Origin: Phycisphaerales bacterium | GTDB lineage: Bacteria > Planctomycetota > Phycisphaerae > Sedimentisphaerales > Anaerobacaceae | NCBI GenBank assembly: GCA_003141315.1 | Contig: PLLP01000023.1 | Location: forward strand, 129,111-193,110 | Length of the DNA: 64,000 nucleotides | Direction of reading: 5' to 3' | Notes under the pieces: model-generated | Database searches by the model: none | What the model saw: only the letters and a program-made list of their open reading frames with translations | Told to the model about the DNA's origin: nothing | Translations under genes and position numbers: made by a program | In this document: positions 1-9,462 of the stretch, piece by piece | Numbering within the stretch: the first letter of the stretch is position 1 | Layout of the letters: each line of letters starts with the position of its first letter

Positions 1-2
1 GA

Positions 3-2315
3 GATATTAACAAAGACCAAAGTGTAGATTTTATTGACTTTCAATGCCTGGCAAAGTATTGGCTGGTATCTTGCGATGAACATGTATCTTCCAACGAATA
101 CGATATTTTCCCTAACGGTATTTTAACGCGTAATTCAATTGCATATCTTAACGGTGTTGAATACCCCCCTAATATGCCAAGGTACAAAACTTATGCAGTC
201 TGTGGGCCAAGTGATTTAAATATTCCTTCAACTGTTACTATACCAGGTGTTGGTAATATTCATCTTGTGCCTTACTGTATCGCAGGCGGCTATCTTTATG
301 CCAGTGAGTCCCGTCCAGATATGGGGGCATACGGAATTTACAGGTCGGCAGATGGCGTTTCCTGGACTCAAATGGCCGATAGCAATACTGTGCATGCAAT
401 AGCCAAGATATTTGGCGTTCGCGACGGTTCTATTCTTATCTCTAAATTCGATAATGGGTTCTATAGGCTATACAAGTCTTCTGATGGAGGAGCAACTCTC
501 AGTTCGCCAAAAATTACATTTGATAAATGGGCTGGCAATGCAGGAACTCCAACCTGGTGGAGTTATCACCAGGCAAAAAATGGGACCATAATGATGGATG
601 AATATCAAAGTCTTACCGGCGGGACCCGTAAGCTATGGAGGTCGGTCGATGACGGGAATAGTTTCAATATGGTTTATGAGGAGCCGAATCAAAACATAAA
701 GCATTCACATCGGATTATCAAACATGAACCTTCCGGCAGATGGCTGGTTGTGTGGGGAGACGGGGCGCTTATTAATAAAGTTTCTTACAGTGACGACGAC
801 GGCATAACATGGGCTGATTTAGAAGCCGGACCCGAGCAGAATTTTCAACCTGTTGAATTCCTTGATGTGGGAGACAGCAACCGTATTCTTTATGGGTCGG
901 ATGCGAGTGAGTTTGTAGGTTGGTATAATGTCTATACACATGAAGTAGACCCGCTTTATACCGATGGAAACTGGTATAACGGCGGAGGATATGTTTTCTC
1001 CTTGTTTTATTACAACGGTGTTTATTATGCAGGTACTTTTAATGTTACTGATTCTTCTACAATTCCCATCACGAATAGACGAGCAGCCATATTGGTTAGT
1101 AATGATTTGACCCACTGGACTGTATATCATCAATTTACCAACGGTGAACTCGGTATAACCAAAATTATTGGTGTCGTAGGCGGCAAGATTCAAGCTGCTC
1201 TGACAGTTCCGGTTAACACTCCCTATAATGACGACCATATCGACTATTATTGTTATTTTAGTCCAACAACGGTAAGTGAAGTTAATAGCGTATGTATTGA
1301 CCCCGCTACCACTAATCTTCTCAGCAATAATATCAGGGCCAGTGTCGAAACCGACGGTAGTATATCAAGCGATTGGAGTATGGGTACAGGTGCAGGGAGT
1401 GTTCTAATGGAACCATATTCCCAGGACGCCTTGCAGGGAAATAAGAGTCTAAAATGCACGGCCGAAAATACATCTGTGGGTTTCTTTTGGCCAAAAGGTG
1501 TAACTGTAAAACAGGGGGCTGTCTACAGCAGTCGCATTTCAGTAAAAGCACTTGATTATAGCCTTCCGCAGTTCTGTGGTAGATGGTTTACAATCGGCAG
1601 CAATAGAGGGAGTCCTTATTTTACGGCTTCTGCCAGCAAACACCGATGGATGGAGATGGTTTTTCCTCCGGCTGTTGGAGTAAATAAAGATATCTTGATT
1701 TGTCAGATTGGCACAACCAACCCTGTCCCTTACAGTTTTCTTTTGGACTGCGCTCAGATAGAACCGAATCATCCAAGCAGATGGCAAATACCCGGTGTGC
1801 CGAGGGCATACGAAAAGTATAATGAACCAAACAACTTCCCGTCCCTTTGGACCAACTTATTCGTCTGGTCACCCGAATCCCGTGCGGAATGGTATGCTAA
1901 TTGTGGAAACCAGTATATCAAGACCTGGTATGCTGGTCCTGGAAATTACATCGAGTTATATTTCAATCCGAATGACTGCAAGTTTTACTTACAGGCTACC
2001 GTAGATGGCTTTCTACAGAATGTAATATCTACATCCCAAAGATATAACTTTTACCGAAATTCAAACGTATGTTTTGCAGTTTCGTATGACGATGACAGCC
2101 GCTTGAATTTGTCTGTCGGTTATGCCGGCCTCTGGTCCCATAAAGCTGGCCTTGGTGCAGATATGATGGCCGGAATAATAGGGAGCCAGACTGGTAATTA
2201 TGCCGAAAACAATGTTATGTCCGGCGCACTGCTTATAGATGAGGTATATGAGAGACTGCTCGCTCCTTCTGAGATTGAAAAGTTTGATTTCACAGTATTC
2301 GCCAGTAGTCATTAA
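3..2315 (+). CDS. Secreted beta-propeller (BNR/sialidase-like) protein with dockerin-like module, 5' end outside window
   Basis: The frame is open from base 3, so the first ATG at 174 is internal and the gene starts upstream of the window. The first visible residues (DINKDQSVDF, then a helix ending LAKYWL) are the second half of a type I dockerin-like repeat. Next come Asp-box-like repeats (SADGVSWTQ, SSDGGATL, SVDDGNSF, SDDDGITW) of a sialidase/BNR-type beta-propeller, to about residue 350 after the ATG. A jelly-roll-like region (about 385-560) and a LamG/concanavalin-like C-terminal domain follow. It probably binds or cleaves extracellular glycan. I cannot identify catalytic residues, so enzyme activity is open. 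It lies 28 bases before a second secreted protein, in the same direction as the polysaccharide locus. Confidence 0.7.
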   Translation, partial: DINKDQSVDFIDFQCLAKYWLVSCDEHVSSNEYDIFPNGILTRNSIAYLNGVEYPPNMPRYKTYAVCGPSDLNIPSTVTIPGVGNIHLVPYCIAGGYLYASESRPDMGAYGIYRSADGVSWTQMADSNTVHAIAKIFGVRDGSILISKFDNGFYRLYKSSDGGATLSSPKITFDKWAGNAGTPTWWSYHQAKNGTIMMDEYQSLTGGTRKLWRSVDDGNSFNMVYEEPNQNIKHSHRIIKHEPSGRWLVVWGDGALINKVSYSDDDGITWADLEAGPEQNFQPVEFLDVGDSNRILYGSDASEFVGWYNVYTHEVDPLYTDGNWYNGGGYVFSLFYYNGVYYAGTFNVTDSSTIPITNRRAAILVSNDLTHWTVYHQFTNGELGITKIIGVVGGKIQAALTVPVNTPYNDDHIDYYCYFSPTTVSEVNSVCIDPATTNLLSNNIRASVETDGSISSDWSMGTGAGSVLMEPYSQDALQGNKSLKCTAENTSVGFFWPKGVTVKQGAVYSSRISVKALDYSLPQFCGRWFTIGSNRGSPYFTASASKHRWMEMVFPPAVGVNKDILICQIGTTNPVPYSFLLDCAQIEPNHPSRWQIPGVPRAYEKYNEPNNFPSLWTNLFVWSPESRAEWYANCGNQYIKTWYAGPGNYIELYFNPNDCKFYLQATVDGFLQNVISTSQRYNFYRNSNVCFAVSYDDDSRLNLSVGYAGLWSHKAGLGADMMAGIIGSQTGNYAENNVMSGALLIDEVYERLLAPSEIEKFDFTVFASSH

Positions 2316-2343
2316 ATTTTTGGCTTTTTAGGTTCATGCTGAA

Positions 2344-3825
2344 ATGATTTCAAAACGCCAATCACTTTGTGTTTGTGTGATGATTTTTGCATCTAATATG
2401 GCCTGTCTTGCACAACCTGAAGCAGCAGGTAAAATATATAAAGATGTGAATAATATTTCATTCCGTGGAAGCAGTGTCTCCTGGGGCATGAAAATAACAA
2501 GCTCTAATATTTCAGATGGTGCATTTTTGGTGGAAACAACCGGTGCAAGATTTGAGTATGCTTCGGGAATTCTGAAAGTATATCAGGGACTCAGCGGCAC
2601 AAAACGATTGCTGTCTACAATAGCTTTTGACCCGAATATCCTTTTTGAGCGGATAGTTGACACCGATGACCATGTCCTTTTATGGTCGGAGAAATTAAAC
2701 ATCGGGGTGTACGGCGATTCGACCTGCATCATTGCGCCGCGAACAGAACTGATAATGTCGTGCAAGGGTAATTTCAAGCCGGATTTCGAGAACCGCTATA
2801 ATGGTGAACTTCTGCTCATTGACAGCCTCGGCGGTATGGAAATCTATCCGCAGCGATATGAGGCGGGTTATGAAATTACTAATATTGAACTCGGTAAAAA
2901 AGATTGGCTCGCAAATTACCGCCTTAAGGCAAATGAGCGTGTGATGTTAGCGGCTTTTCCGGGGAAACCTTTCGACTGGGATGCTTCGTTTAAGAGCAAC
3001 GTGATAATGATGTATGGAAGCATGGGATACGGGAAAGATAATGTATACGGAGAAATGCCGCCCGAATCAGCTATTGCCCAGTGGTCCAGGAACTTACATA
3101 TAATTTATTTGTCTTACCAGGGTCTTTACAAAAACTATACCACACGGAAGTATCCATATCCAGGCGGCCCTTATACTGTGGAAAATGAAGCCGAGTTCAG
3201 GCGATTTGTCAAAACGGCACATTCTTATAACCTCAAGGTTAGCCCCTACACATCCCTGTATTACCATCAGCAGATAAAACCGGACGTGGAAGATTATTTT
3301 CAACAGGTGAAAGCTCTAAAGACAAAATTTGACATCGATGGAGTTTTCGTCGATGGATTGCTTACTGATGTTGAGGGGCATAAAATGGATGACAAGTGCG
3401 GCAAGTGGGAAATGATACGGAGATTGCGGCAGCTGTTCGGCAACGGCTCAATTGTATATCATAGCTCAAACAAAGATATTCCTTTTGACATTGTGCCAAA
3501 TGTCGATGTGTACACAACCATAACATTAACCGGTGAGAATGTTCCTTTTCAGTCAGTTGACGACGCCTATGTAAAATATGCTGTTCGTAAATACGGAATC
3601 TCCAACACCGTTGGGATGTGGATTGTAGGAAAGCATCCCGATACCATAAATTACAAATCGATTGTGGATACTGAAATATCCATGAACTGCAGAAAGATGT
3701 GGGGAAGCTATACCCCAATTGACAAAGCCCCTAACAACAATAAGTATGAATGGGGCACCAAGATTGAAGGAGGCTATTTGTATTATCTCCAGAAGCTGGA
3801 GATTTTGAGAAAACAGCAACACTAA
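2344..3825 (+). CDS. Secreted glycoside hydrolase-like protein (beta-sandwich plus TIM-barrel-like)
   Basis: The N-terminus (residues 1-24, ending ACLAQ) is a signal peptide, so the protein is exported. Residues about 25-215 look like a beta-sandwich. The rest resembles a (beta/alpha)8 barrel of the melibiase/amylase superfamily: YPGGPYTVENEAEF, then VSPYTSLYYH, then FDIDGVFVDGLL, where an aspartate ends a beta-strand as catalytic acids do in such barrels. I cannot name the GH family. The stop codon overlaps the next ATG (TAATG), so it is translationally coupled to the flippase gene. It may trim or process the polysaccharide made by the locus. The family and the substrate are inference. Confidence 0.5.
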   Translation: MISKRQSLCVCVMIFASNMACLAQPEAAGKIYKDVNNISFRGSSVSWGMKITSSNISDGAFLVETTGARFEYASGILKVYQGLSGTKRLLSTIAFDPNILFERIVDTDDHVLLWSEKLNIGVYGDSTCIIAPRTELIMSCKGNFKPDFENRYNGELLLIDSLGGMEIYPQRYEAGYEITNIELGKKDWLANYRLKANERVMLAAFPGKPFDWDASFKSNVIMMYGSMGYGKDNVYGEMPPESAIAQWSRNLHIIYLSYQGLYKNYTTRKYPYPGGPYTVENEAEFRRFVKTAHSYNLKVSPYTSLYYHQQIKPDVEDYFQQVKALKTKFDIDGVFVDGLLTDVEGHKMDDKCGKWEMIRRLRQLFGNGSIVYHSSNKDIPFDIVPNVDVYTTITLTGENVPFQSVDDAYVKYAVRKYGISNTVGMWIVGKHPDTINYKSIVDTEISMNCRKMWGSYTPIDKAPNNNKYEWGTKIEGGYLYYLQKLEILRKQQH

Positions 3826-5105
3826 TGGCATTACGCTCTTTAAAATATAACTTTATATGGGCACTTGTCGGAAACGCAATTTCAGCCTTTTGCATGTGGC
3901 TCCTGCTGGTTGTGCTTATCAAACTTGGAACCGTGGAGACGGTGGGAATATTTGCTTTGGCACAGGCAATCGCGTTGCCTATTAGCTTGTTGCTTAGTCT
4001 GAAACTTCAGGTTGTGCAGGTAACGGACGCTAAAAACGATTATGCGTTCGGCCATTATTATTCCCTTCGGATAATAACATCCTTTCTAACGGTGATCGTG
4101 GCAGGGACAGTCGGATTTATATTCTATCCCCTGGAAACCGCCTTGATTATTTTGCTGTTGGGCATCAATTATGCAATAGTGTCTGTTCGTGAAGTATTCC
4201 TCGGATTTATGCAAAAATCCGAACGAATGGACAAAATGTCCATATCTGTCGCCATGCAGGGTGTTTTGTCTCTTATTATTTTCGGTATCGTTTTCTGGGT
4301 AACTAATAGCCTGTGGCTGTCTGTTATAGGTTTAAGCATTGCCCGGCTGATTGTCGTGTTTATATACGATTTTCCAGTTGTCAGAAGATTGTCTGGTTCA
4401 ATAGGAGCAAGTTCGGTCAATTGGATGAGGCCAATATGGTCCAAGGATAAGCTTTTGAGTCTGGTGAAATTAACAATACCTCTTGGGCTTGTCGCATGGC
4501 TTGCGCAATTATTCACAAGCATACCGCGATTGGTGCTGGAAAAATACGGCGGCATTAAAGAAGTCGGATATTTTGCGGCTATTTCGTCTCTGCTTGTTGT
4601 TGGTACAATGGTGGTAGCTGCAATGAGCCAGGCAGTCAGCCCACGGCTGGCGGTTTATTATATTCAAAACAGGATTGCTTATAAATGGCTTCTGGGAAAG
4701 TTTTTGGCCGTCGGGCTTTTGCTGGGAATATTAGGAGTACTGATAAGCACATTTTTCGGCAAAATCGTCCTTACGTTTATGTTCAAGGCCGATTATGCCC
4801 AGCACAACAAAATGTTTATACTCCTTACATTCGCCGGTCTTGTGCTTTTTCTTTTCTCCGGCATGAACGTCGCTCTTACAGCAAGCAGAAAATTAGCCAT
4901 TCAATTGCCTCTGTATGCGCTTTCAACACTGGCATGCCTTGTTTTCTCTTTTCTTTTGATTCCAAAGTATGGAATGATAGGGGCAACGTGGGCGCTTATT
5001 ATATGCTATTTTATCGGGACTTTGGGATGCGCTATCTTTGTGGTTAAGGCATATTACGAAAAGGATGGCCTGCCCAAGTCAGCGGAGGAACTCAGCAATG
5101 TTTGA
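3825..5105 (+). CDS. Wzx-type polysaccharide flippase (MOP superfamily)
   Basis: This 426-residue protein has about 12 hydrophobic segments spread over its length and no large soluble domain, which is the layout of Wzx/RfbX flippases of the MOP exporter superfamily. Such proteins move undecaprenyl-diphosphate-linked repeat units across the cytoplasmic membrane. The first segment (about residues 12-33) begins right after a short basic N-terminus (ALRSLKYNFIW), as is common in Wzx. It starts at an ATG overlapping the previous stop codon. A Wzy-like polymerase lies 1.4 kb downstream, which supports a Wzx/Wzy pathway. Flippase sequences diverge strongly, so the substrate cannot be read from sequence. 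Confidence 0.85.
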   Translation: MALRSLKYNFIWALVGNAISAFCMWLLLVVLIKLGTVETVGIFALAQAIALPISLLLSLKLQVVQVTDAKNDYAFGHYYSLRIITSFLTVIVAGTVGFIFYPLETALIILLLGINYAIVSVREVFLGFMQKSERMDKMSISVAMQGVLSLIIFGIVFWVTNSLWLSVIGLSIARLIVVFIYDFPVVRRLSGSIGASSVNWMRPIWSKDKLLSLVKLTIPLGLVAWLAQLFTSIPRLVLEKYGGIKEVGYFAAISSLLVVGTMVVAAMSQAVSPRLAVYYIQNRIAYKWLLGKFLAVGLLLGILGVLISTFFGKIVLTFMFKADYAQHNKMFILLTFAGLVLFLFSGMNVALTASRKLAIQLPLYALSTLACLVFSFLLIPKYGMIGATWALIICYFIGTLGCAIFVVKAYYEKDGLPKSAEELSNV

Positions 5106-5265
5106 AAACATAAAGCAGGATTATACTCAAAGTATCAGTAAAAGGCCGAGCATGGACAGAATCACATTTCGATTCCTGCAGGATCCAGATTTCCTTGTTT
5201 TTTCTATCAGATTGACCGAAAGTACAGGAAGAAATATAGCAAATTAATTTTACAGAAAGGATGCA
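5098..5265 (+). pseudogene. Broken N-terminal fragment resembling a serine acetyltransferase-type protein
   Basis: An ATG at 5098 overlaps the end of the flippase gene and opens a 49-codon frame ending at 5247. Its start (MFENIKQDYTQS) and the segment FRFLQDPDFLVF resemble the N-terminal helical region of serine O-acetyltransferases found in polysaccharide loci. After the F-L-V-F stretch the resemblance continues in another frame (FYQIDRKYRKKYSKLI, up to about 5260), where such proteins have a basic FYR-type helix. No left-handed beta-helix domain follows, because the methyltransferase begins at 5266. I read this as a truncated, frameshifted remnant. The family call is tentative and based on short motifs. 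Confidence 0.3.
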
Positions 5266-6021
5266 ATGAAACTAGAAGACTATATAGAACAGATGAAGCA
5301 AAGTGAAGATACTTCATCATATATAGAGTTGGATAAGGATAAAGAAATTAAATACATGCAAGATCACATCTATAATTTTAAAAGAATTGCAGAATCGATA
5401 CCAACATTACCTAAGCCGGTTAGATTACTTGATATAGGACCAACTCCTTTTACGATATTTATTAAAAAGAATTTTCCTGAATACGAGATATGGGCGCTTG
5501 ACCGAACAAATCTAATGGAAAACAGGTTCAAAGAGGCGGAGATACAATTAAAAGTCTGTGATCTTGATAATGTCACTATTCCAGTTGAAGATGAGTATTT
5601 TGACATAGTCATTTTCACAGAAGTATTAGAACATATTTTTGCTCCACCAACTAGCATACTTACAGAAATAAAGAGAATTATGCGTCCTTCTGGCAAGTTA
5701 ATTCTTAGCGTTCCTAATATCGCAAACTTGTCCAGGAGGATACGATTTCTCTTTGGCGTTACACCACTTCCGAATGCCGATGGTCTATTTAAAAAGGACG
5801 GGGTACATGGACACGGTCATATTCATGAATATACCCAAAAAGAAATATTAACATTGTGCAAATCGGTCAACTTTAGAATATCAAACGTTCAAATGACACC
5901 AATAATGCCATTAGAGATGCTACAAAAAAAAGAATTCAATTTGATTAAATTTATTTATGGATGCATTACTTTTTTAGTTCCCTCATTTAGGGCGATTATT
6001 TATATTGAATGCTACAAGTAA
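5266..6021 (+). CDS. Class I SAM-dependent methyltransferase
   Basis: This is a 251-residue Rossmann-fold methyltransferase. Motif I is RLLDIGPTPFTIF (about residues 51-63), the acidic end of strand 2 is ALDRTN, and the motif IV region is YFDIVIFTEVLEHI, followed by the P-S-G-K-L-I-L-S-V-P strand typical of methyltransferase types 11 and 12. In a polysaccharide locus such enzymes usually O-methylate a sugar or cap the chain terminus. The acceptor cannot be read here. The start is supported by AAAGGATG just upstream. The gene is distinctly AT-rich compared with those after 16 kb, and together with the debris on both sides this suggests separate acquisition. Confidence 0.8.
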   Translation: MKLEDYIEQMKQSEDTSSYIELDKDKEIKYMQDHIYNFKRIAESIPTLPKPVRLLDIGPTPFTIFIKKNFPEYEIWALDRTNLMENRFKEAEIQLKVCDLDNVTIPVEDEYFDIVIFTEVLEHIFAPPTSILTEIKRIMRPSGKLILSVPNIANLSRRIRFLFGVTPLPNADGLFKKDGVHGHGHIHEYTQKEILTLCKSVNFRISNVQMTPIMPLEMLQKKEFNLIKFIYGCITFLVPSFRAIIYIECYK

Positions 6022-6468
6022 AACTACGTGTCTTGCATATACAAGACAACGTACTTTCCTTTGGTTTATCGTGTGTGATAATTTACGCGATGTATGTTCC
6101 AATCTCGACATGTTGTGGTATGATTGTGTTAGAACCGACACGAAAAGGTTCCAGTTTATCCCGATAATAATCGGGGTAGGAACCTATGGTTTTTATCCTG
6201 TTAATGTCTCATATAAAAGATGCCGATTTCTTTAGAAGCCATTTCATAACCCTCCGGACAGGCCGGTTTTGTCCCTGAAAACGCGGTTTTTCGAGGTTGT
6301 GAAATACGCTGTAGATACAAAGGCGTCAGGATATGTGTTATGAATCTAAGTTCAAATAGGTGGAATTGCTTGGACAATCATTGTCATATATCTGCTCGGA
6401 GGCATTATTTGGCGAAATGGCGGCCTTGGATTCTTTGTAAGCGGTTCTACGGCAGGAGATAATCCGAT
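6022..6468 (+). other. Degenerate non-coding gap between methyltransferase and polymerase genes
   Basis: I see no convincing gene in these 447 bases. There is a strong hairpin at 6147-6184. At about 6343-6465, in a frame without a usual start codon, a membrane-segment-like stretch (AWTIIVIYLLGGIIW, then FFVSGSTAGDN) can be read. It may be the relic of a membrane protein. An ORF of 76 codons at 6005-6235 spans the hairpin and has no recognisable feature. Confidence 0.4.
6147..6184. repeat. Inverted repeat (hairpin) in the gap
   Basis: GGTTCC at 6147-6152 pairs with GGAACC at 6179-6184. Inside these, ATCCCGAT pairs with ATCGGGGT (one G-T pair) around an AATA loop. There is no T-run directly after it, so it is more like a REP-type palindrome than a classical terminator, although it could stabilise or end the methyltransferase transcript. 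Confidence 0.5.
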
Positions 6469-7959
6469 ATGGGTATTGCGAATAAACCGATTGTCGAATA
6501 TGAAGACGGGTTCCGCCTGGAAAATCTGGATTTGCCCGCAAGACCCTGGGGGCCAATGTATGTCTCCGGTTTAATAATCTTGCTTGTGATAGCTACTTGT
6601 ATTTATCTTGTGAACAATAGTTCGGTTGCTCCTGCTTCTTTTTTGTCGGAAACCATAATCATTCTTTTGATGATGGCGGTTATTTTTATGTATAAACTGA
6701 TGCAGGAAAAACCGGTCAACTGGTTCACGCCAGATATCATATTCATGTCAATTTTTGTCGTATTCCATTTCGGTTACATCATTTTGTATGCCTTCGGCAT
6801 GGTTGCTTATGACGAAGAAGTTTTCTGGGCGCCGTCTAAAGTGCACAAGGCTGTTCTTTTTAGCTTATATTGTCTCGTTTTATTTCTTTTAGGATATGAG
6901 TTTGCGGGTAGCAGACGTAAAGAATCCAATCTTGGTTTTCTGCCGAGTATTCCTCAAGTTCCCCTTGCTATATCTGCAATCTTGATTGTCGGCTCATTTA
7001 TTATGTTTTGGATTCCTTTTTTGCGAGGAGGATTCGGGGCATTAACGACACAATATAATTCTCTTATTAACCTCGGAAACAGATTTTCTGCGGTCTCTTT
7101 AAATATTGCAGCCGTAGGCTTTGCTTTATATTGCGCTTCAAGTGTTCTGCTTTTTCATAAAGCGTTGTATGGAATTACAAAATATATCATTATCGTTTTT
7201 GTCACCGGTATTCTTATTACGGGTGACCGTGGAGGTTTTATTTATTTAGCCTCAATTCCCTTTGTTGCCTATTACTATTTCCAGAGAAAAATTAAAATAA
7301 TATCGACTGTTGCCATAGTGCTGCTGCTGTTTTTTGTTATGGCAGTTGTTGGAGTTGCCAGAACTCTAATTATTCTTAATGTCACAGAGATGTATAAAAC
7401 CTACCAAACAAGCGAGGCTGGAGGTAAAACGAATGCAGTTGTACATTCTCTGGCAGAATTCGGGGCATCTATAAAAACAGTTGTCATAGCAATGGACCTG
7501 GTTCCGAGCCACAACGATTATTGGAAGGGGAAGAGTTATTTGTATTCGGTGCAATACGTTATGCCGAATATTCTTCCTGGCGCTACTCGAGTTGCTGGCG
7601 CAAGCACAAGTCCAGCAGTGTGGCTGACAGAAACTATTTTTGGAAGCATTGCCGAGACATGGGGAAGGGGTGGCTCAATTGCAATGGAGGCATATGTAAA
7701 CTTTGGGTGTATATTGGGTGCAATGACTTTCTTGGCTCTCGGCTGGATGTATCGCATTTTGTATGAAAAAGTTCTGACTCGTCCCAATCTCTTCAATATC
7801 ACGCTTTTCTTAGGTGCTATAAGTGCTTTAGTATATTGGATAAGGCAGACAAGCATCTTGTTTACCCGAACCTTCGTGTGGGCACTTATTGTTGCTTACC
7901 TTGTAAACAGATTCTTTTGCAATCAGGAACCTTCAGGCGCCGACTATGAAACAAGCTAA
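6469..7959 (+). CDS. Wzy-like O-antigen/repeat-unit polymerase
   Basis: This 496-residue integral membrane protein has about 11-12 hydrophobic segments and a larger periplasmic loop around residues 300-400, the layout of Wzy-type oligosaccharide repeat unit polymerases. The segment ITGDRGGFIYL, an arginine-containing loop after a transmembrane helix, is like those in this group. It would link undecaprenyl-diphosphate-bound repeat units in the periplasm. A GGAG sequence lies about 12 bases before the ATG. Its place near the Wzx-like gene supports the role. Wzy proteins share little sequence, so the call rests on topology and context. Confidence 0.75.
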   Translation: MGIANKPIVEYEDGFRLENLDLPARPWGPMYVSGLIILLVIATCIYLVNNSSVAPASFLSETIIILLMMAVIFMYKLMQEKPVNWFTPDIIFMSIFVVFHFGYIILYAFGMVAYDEEVFWAPSKVHKAVLFSLYCLVLFLLGYEFAGSRRKESNLGFLPSIPQVPLAISAILIVGSFIMFWIPFLRGGFGALTTQYNSLINLGNRFSAVSLNIAAVGFALYCASSVLLFHKALYGITKYIIIVFVTGILITGDRGGFIYLASIPFVAYYYFQRKIKIISTVAIVLLLFFVMAVVGVARTLIILNVTEMYKTYQTSEAGGKTNAVVHSLAEFGASIKTVVIAMDLVPSHNDYWKGKSYLYSVQYVMPNILPGATRVAGASTSPAVWLTETIFGSIAETWGRGGSIAMEAYVNFGCILGAMTFLALGWMYRILYEKVLTRPNLFNITLFLGAISALVYWIRQTSILFTRTFVWALIVAYLVNRFFCNQEPSGADYETS

Positions 7960-8080
7960 ACCATTAGTTTTTATAAGACCTGCTATGCAATTATACGGAG
8001 TAAACATAAGTACGATAGAGTTAATAAAAGAGGTTAACAAGAGACGGATGTCAAGCAACAGCCTCTTGAACCGGAGTTAG
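7946..8080 (+). pseudogene. 44-codon N-terminal stub, probably of a glycosyltransferase
   Basis: The ATG at 7946 overlaps the end of the polymerase gene, as translationally coupled genes do. The peptide begins MKQAKPLVFIRPAMQLYGVN, a beta-strand then a loop like the first strand of GT4 glycosyltransferases, continues with a helix (TIELIKEVNKR), and stops at 8080, eight bases before the next ATG. A complete glycosyltransferase follows immediately. The stub is most likely what remains of another glycosyltransferase after replacement or deletion. It is too short to be functional on its own. Confidence 0.35.
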
Positions 8081-8087
8081 TCTATTG

Positions 8088-9272
8088 ATGTCAACACTAA
8101 GGCTGGCTTTTTTCGATTTTAACAATAATTTCGGCGGTGCACCGCAGGGAGCATTACATCTCGCAGAGCGTCTTGCAAAGGTCCATGAGGTACATATTGT
8201 CGACGTATACGGCAAGTGTGAGCCGTACCGACAGGCTATCCGTGAGGCGAACCTGCCCTATCATGTGCTGGTGCAGGATGCCAAACGTACCTATATCGGC
8301 GGTTCGGGTATAGGACGCATGGCGGCACTGAGTAGGCAGCTTCCCGACCTATGGCGAGTTCACGCATCTCTATCAACAACGATTCTGGGCATAAACCCTG
8401 ACATAGTCTGGGTAATGAATGAGAAATCACTGACATTCGTAACGATGAACCGACGATTGAAAAAATATCCATGTGCGCTCTATGTTCAGGGATGGGGAAC
8501 CCCAGATCAGGTCGGATGGCGCCTGCGATGGCTGATGAAGCACAAAGCTGCTGCAGTACTTGCGGTATCAACAGCGACGCTGTATCAATTACGAAAGGCG
8601 GGTGTGCCTGAGAGTAAACTCTTTCTTGGCTCGATGACAATTGATATTGAAGAAGTTAAACGTGATGCACAGGAGCCACCAGTGGCACCGCTGCCGGGAA
8701 ATGAACTTTCGCCGAAGATATTGATGCTGGCGGCACGGCCGGAGGTGAGGAAAGGCCATATCACGGCATATAAAGCAATCGCACGGCTCAAGTCGGCGGG
8801 GTATAATTCTGCACTGTGGTTGACCGGTAAGCTCGCGGTGGGAGCGGGGAACAATTTTGTTGAAGAACTCCATCAGCTCGCCAAAGAACTGAACATCGTG
8901 GATAATGTGTTTTTCCTCGGATGGAGAGACAATATACCCGCGATTATCAATGCTGCGGATATATGCATCCTGCCGTCACATACAGAGGGTTTTCCTCGCT
9001 CTATTCTTGAGTCGATGGTGCTCAGACGGCCGGTAATCGCAACCACGGTAGGCGGTGTGGGGGATTCAATCAAAGACGGCGAGACCGGGTTTTTGATGCC
9101 GGTAGATGATGACGAGGCTCTTGCCGATAAGATTCAATGGATTATTGCCAATCCGGAGGAAACGCAAAAGATTACCAAGCAAGGATATGACTATACGTAT
9201 CAACATTTTCATCCCGATGATCACACAAAACGAATTCTCGATATTTTTGAGAAAATCAAACGTACTCGATAG
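8088..9272 (+). CDS. GT4-family glycosyltransferase
   Basis: This is a GT-B fold, retaining glycosyltransferase of the RfaB/group 1 type, about 394 residues. The N-terminal strand runs into the donor/acceptor loop FDFNNNFGGAPQGA. The C-terminal half carries KILMLAARPEVRKGH and the family E-x7-E motif in HTEGFPRSILESM, followed by RPVIATTVGG. It would transfer a sugar from a nucleotide donor to the lipid-linked intermediate on the cytoplasmic side. I take the ATG at 8088 rather than the in-frame TTG at 8085. Base composition is more GC-rich than the flanking polymerase and cupin genes, again a sign of a mosaic locus. Confidence 0.88.
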   Translation: MSTLRLAFFDFNNNFGGAPQGALHLAERLAKVHEVHIVDVYGKCEPYRQAIREANLPYHVLVQDAKRTYIGGSGIGRMAALSRQLPDLWRVHASLSTTILGINPDIVWVMNEKSLTFVTMNRRLKKYPCALYVQGWGTPDQVGWRLRWLMKHKAAAVLAVSTATLYQLRKAGVPESKLFLGSMTIDIEEVKRDAQEPPVAPLPGNELSPKILMLAARPEVRKGHITAYKAIARLKSAGYNSALWLTGKLAVGAGNNFVEELHQLAKELNIVDNVFFLGWRDNIPAIINAADICILPSHTEGFPRSILESMVLRRPVIATTVGGVGDSIKDGETGFLMPVDDDEALADKIQWIIANPEETQKITKQGYDYTYQHFHPDDHTKRILDIFEKIKRTR

Positions 9273-9462
9273 AGAAACACATCTGTGATGAAGAGGATTG
9301 AAAGAAGGAAGCAGGCAGTTTTTATTCCGCCTCGGGCGGGCACCTTGAACCTGTACAGTTTATGGCTATGTTTTTTAAGAGCCTCTAATGCTCTATGTAT
9401 GAATTGTAAGAATAACTAAAACATGGGACAGGTATCGGATAAATTTTTTGGAGAAATTGAAT

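Noticed and set aside
6005-6235. A 76-codon gene after the methyltransferase
   Set aside because: It spans the hairpin, overlaps the methyltransferase end and shows no protein-like pattern.
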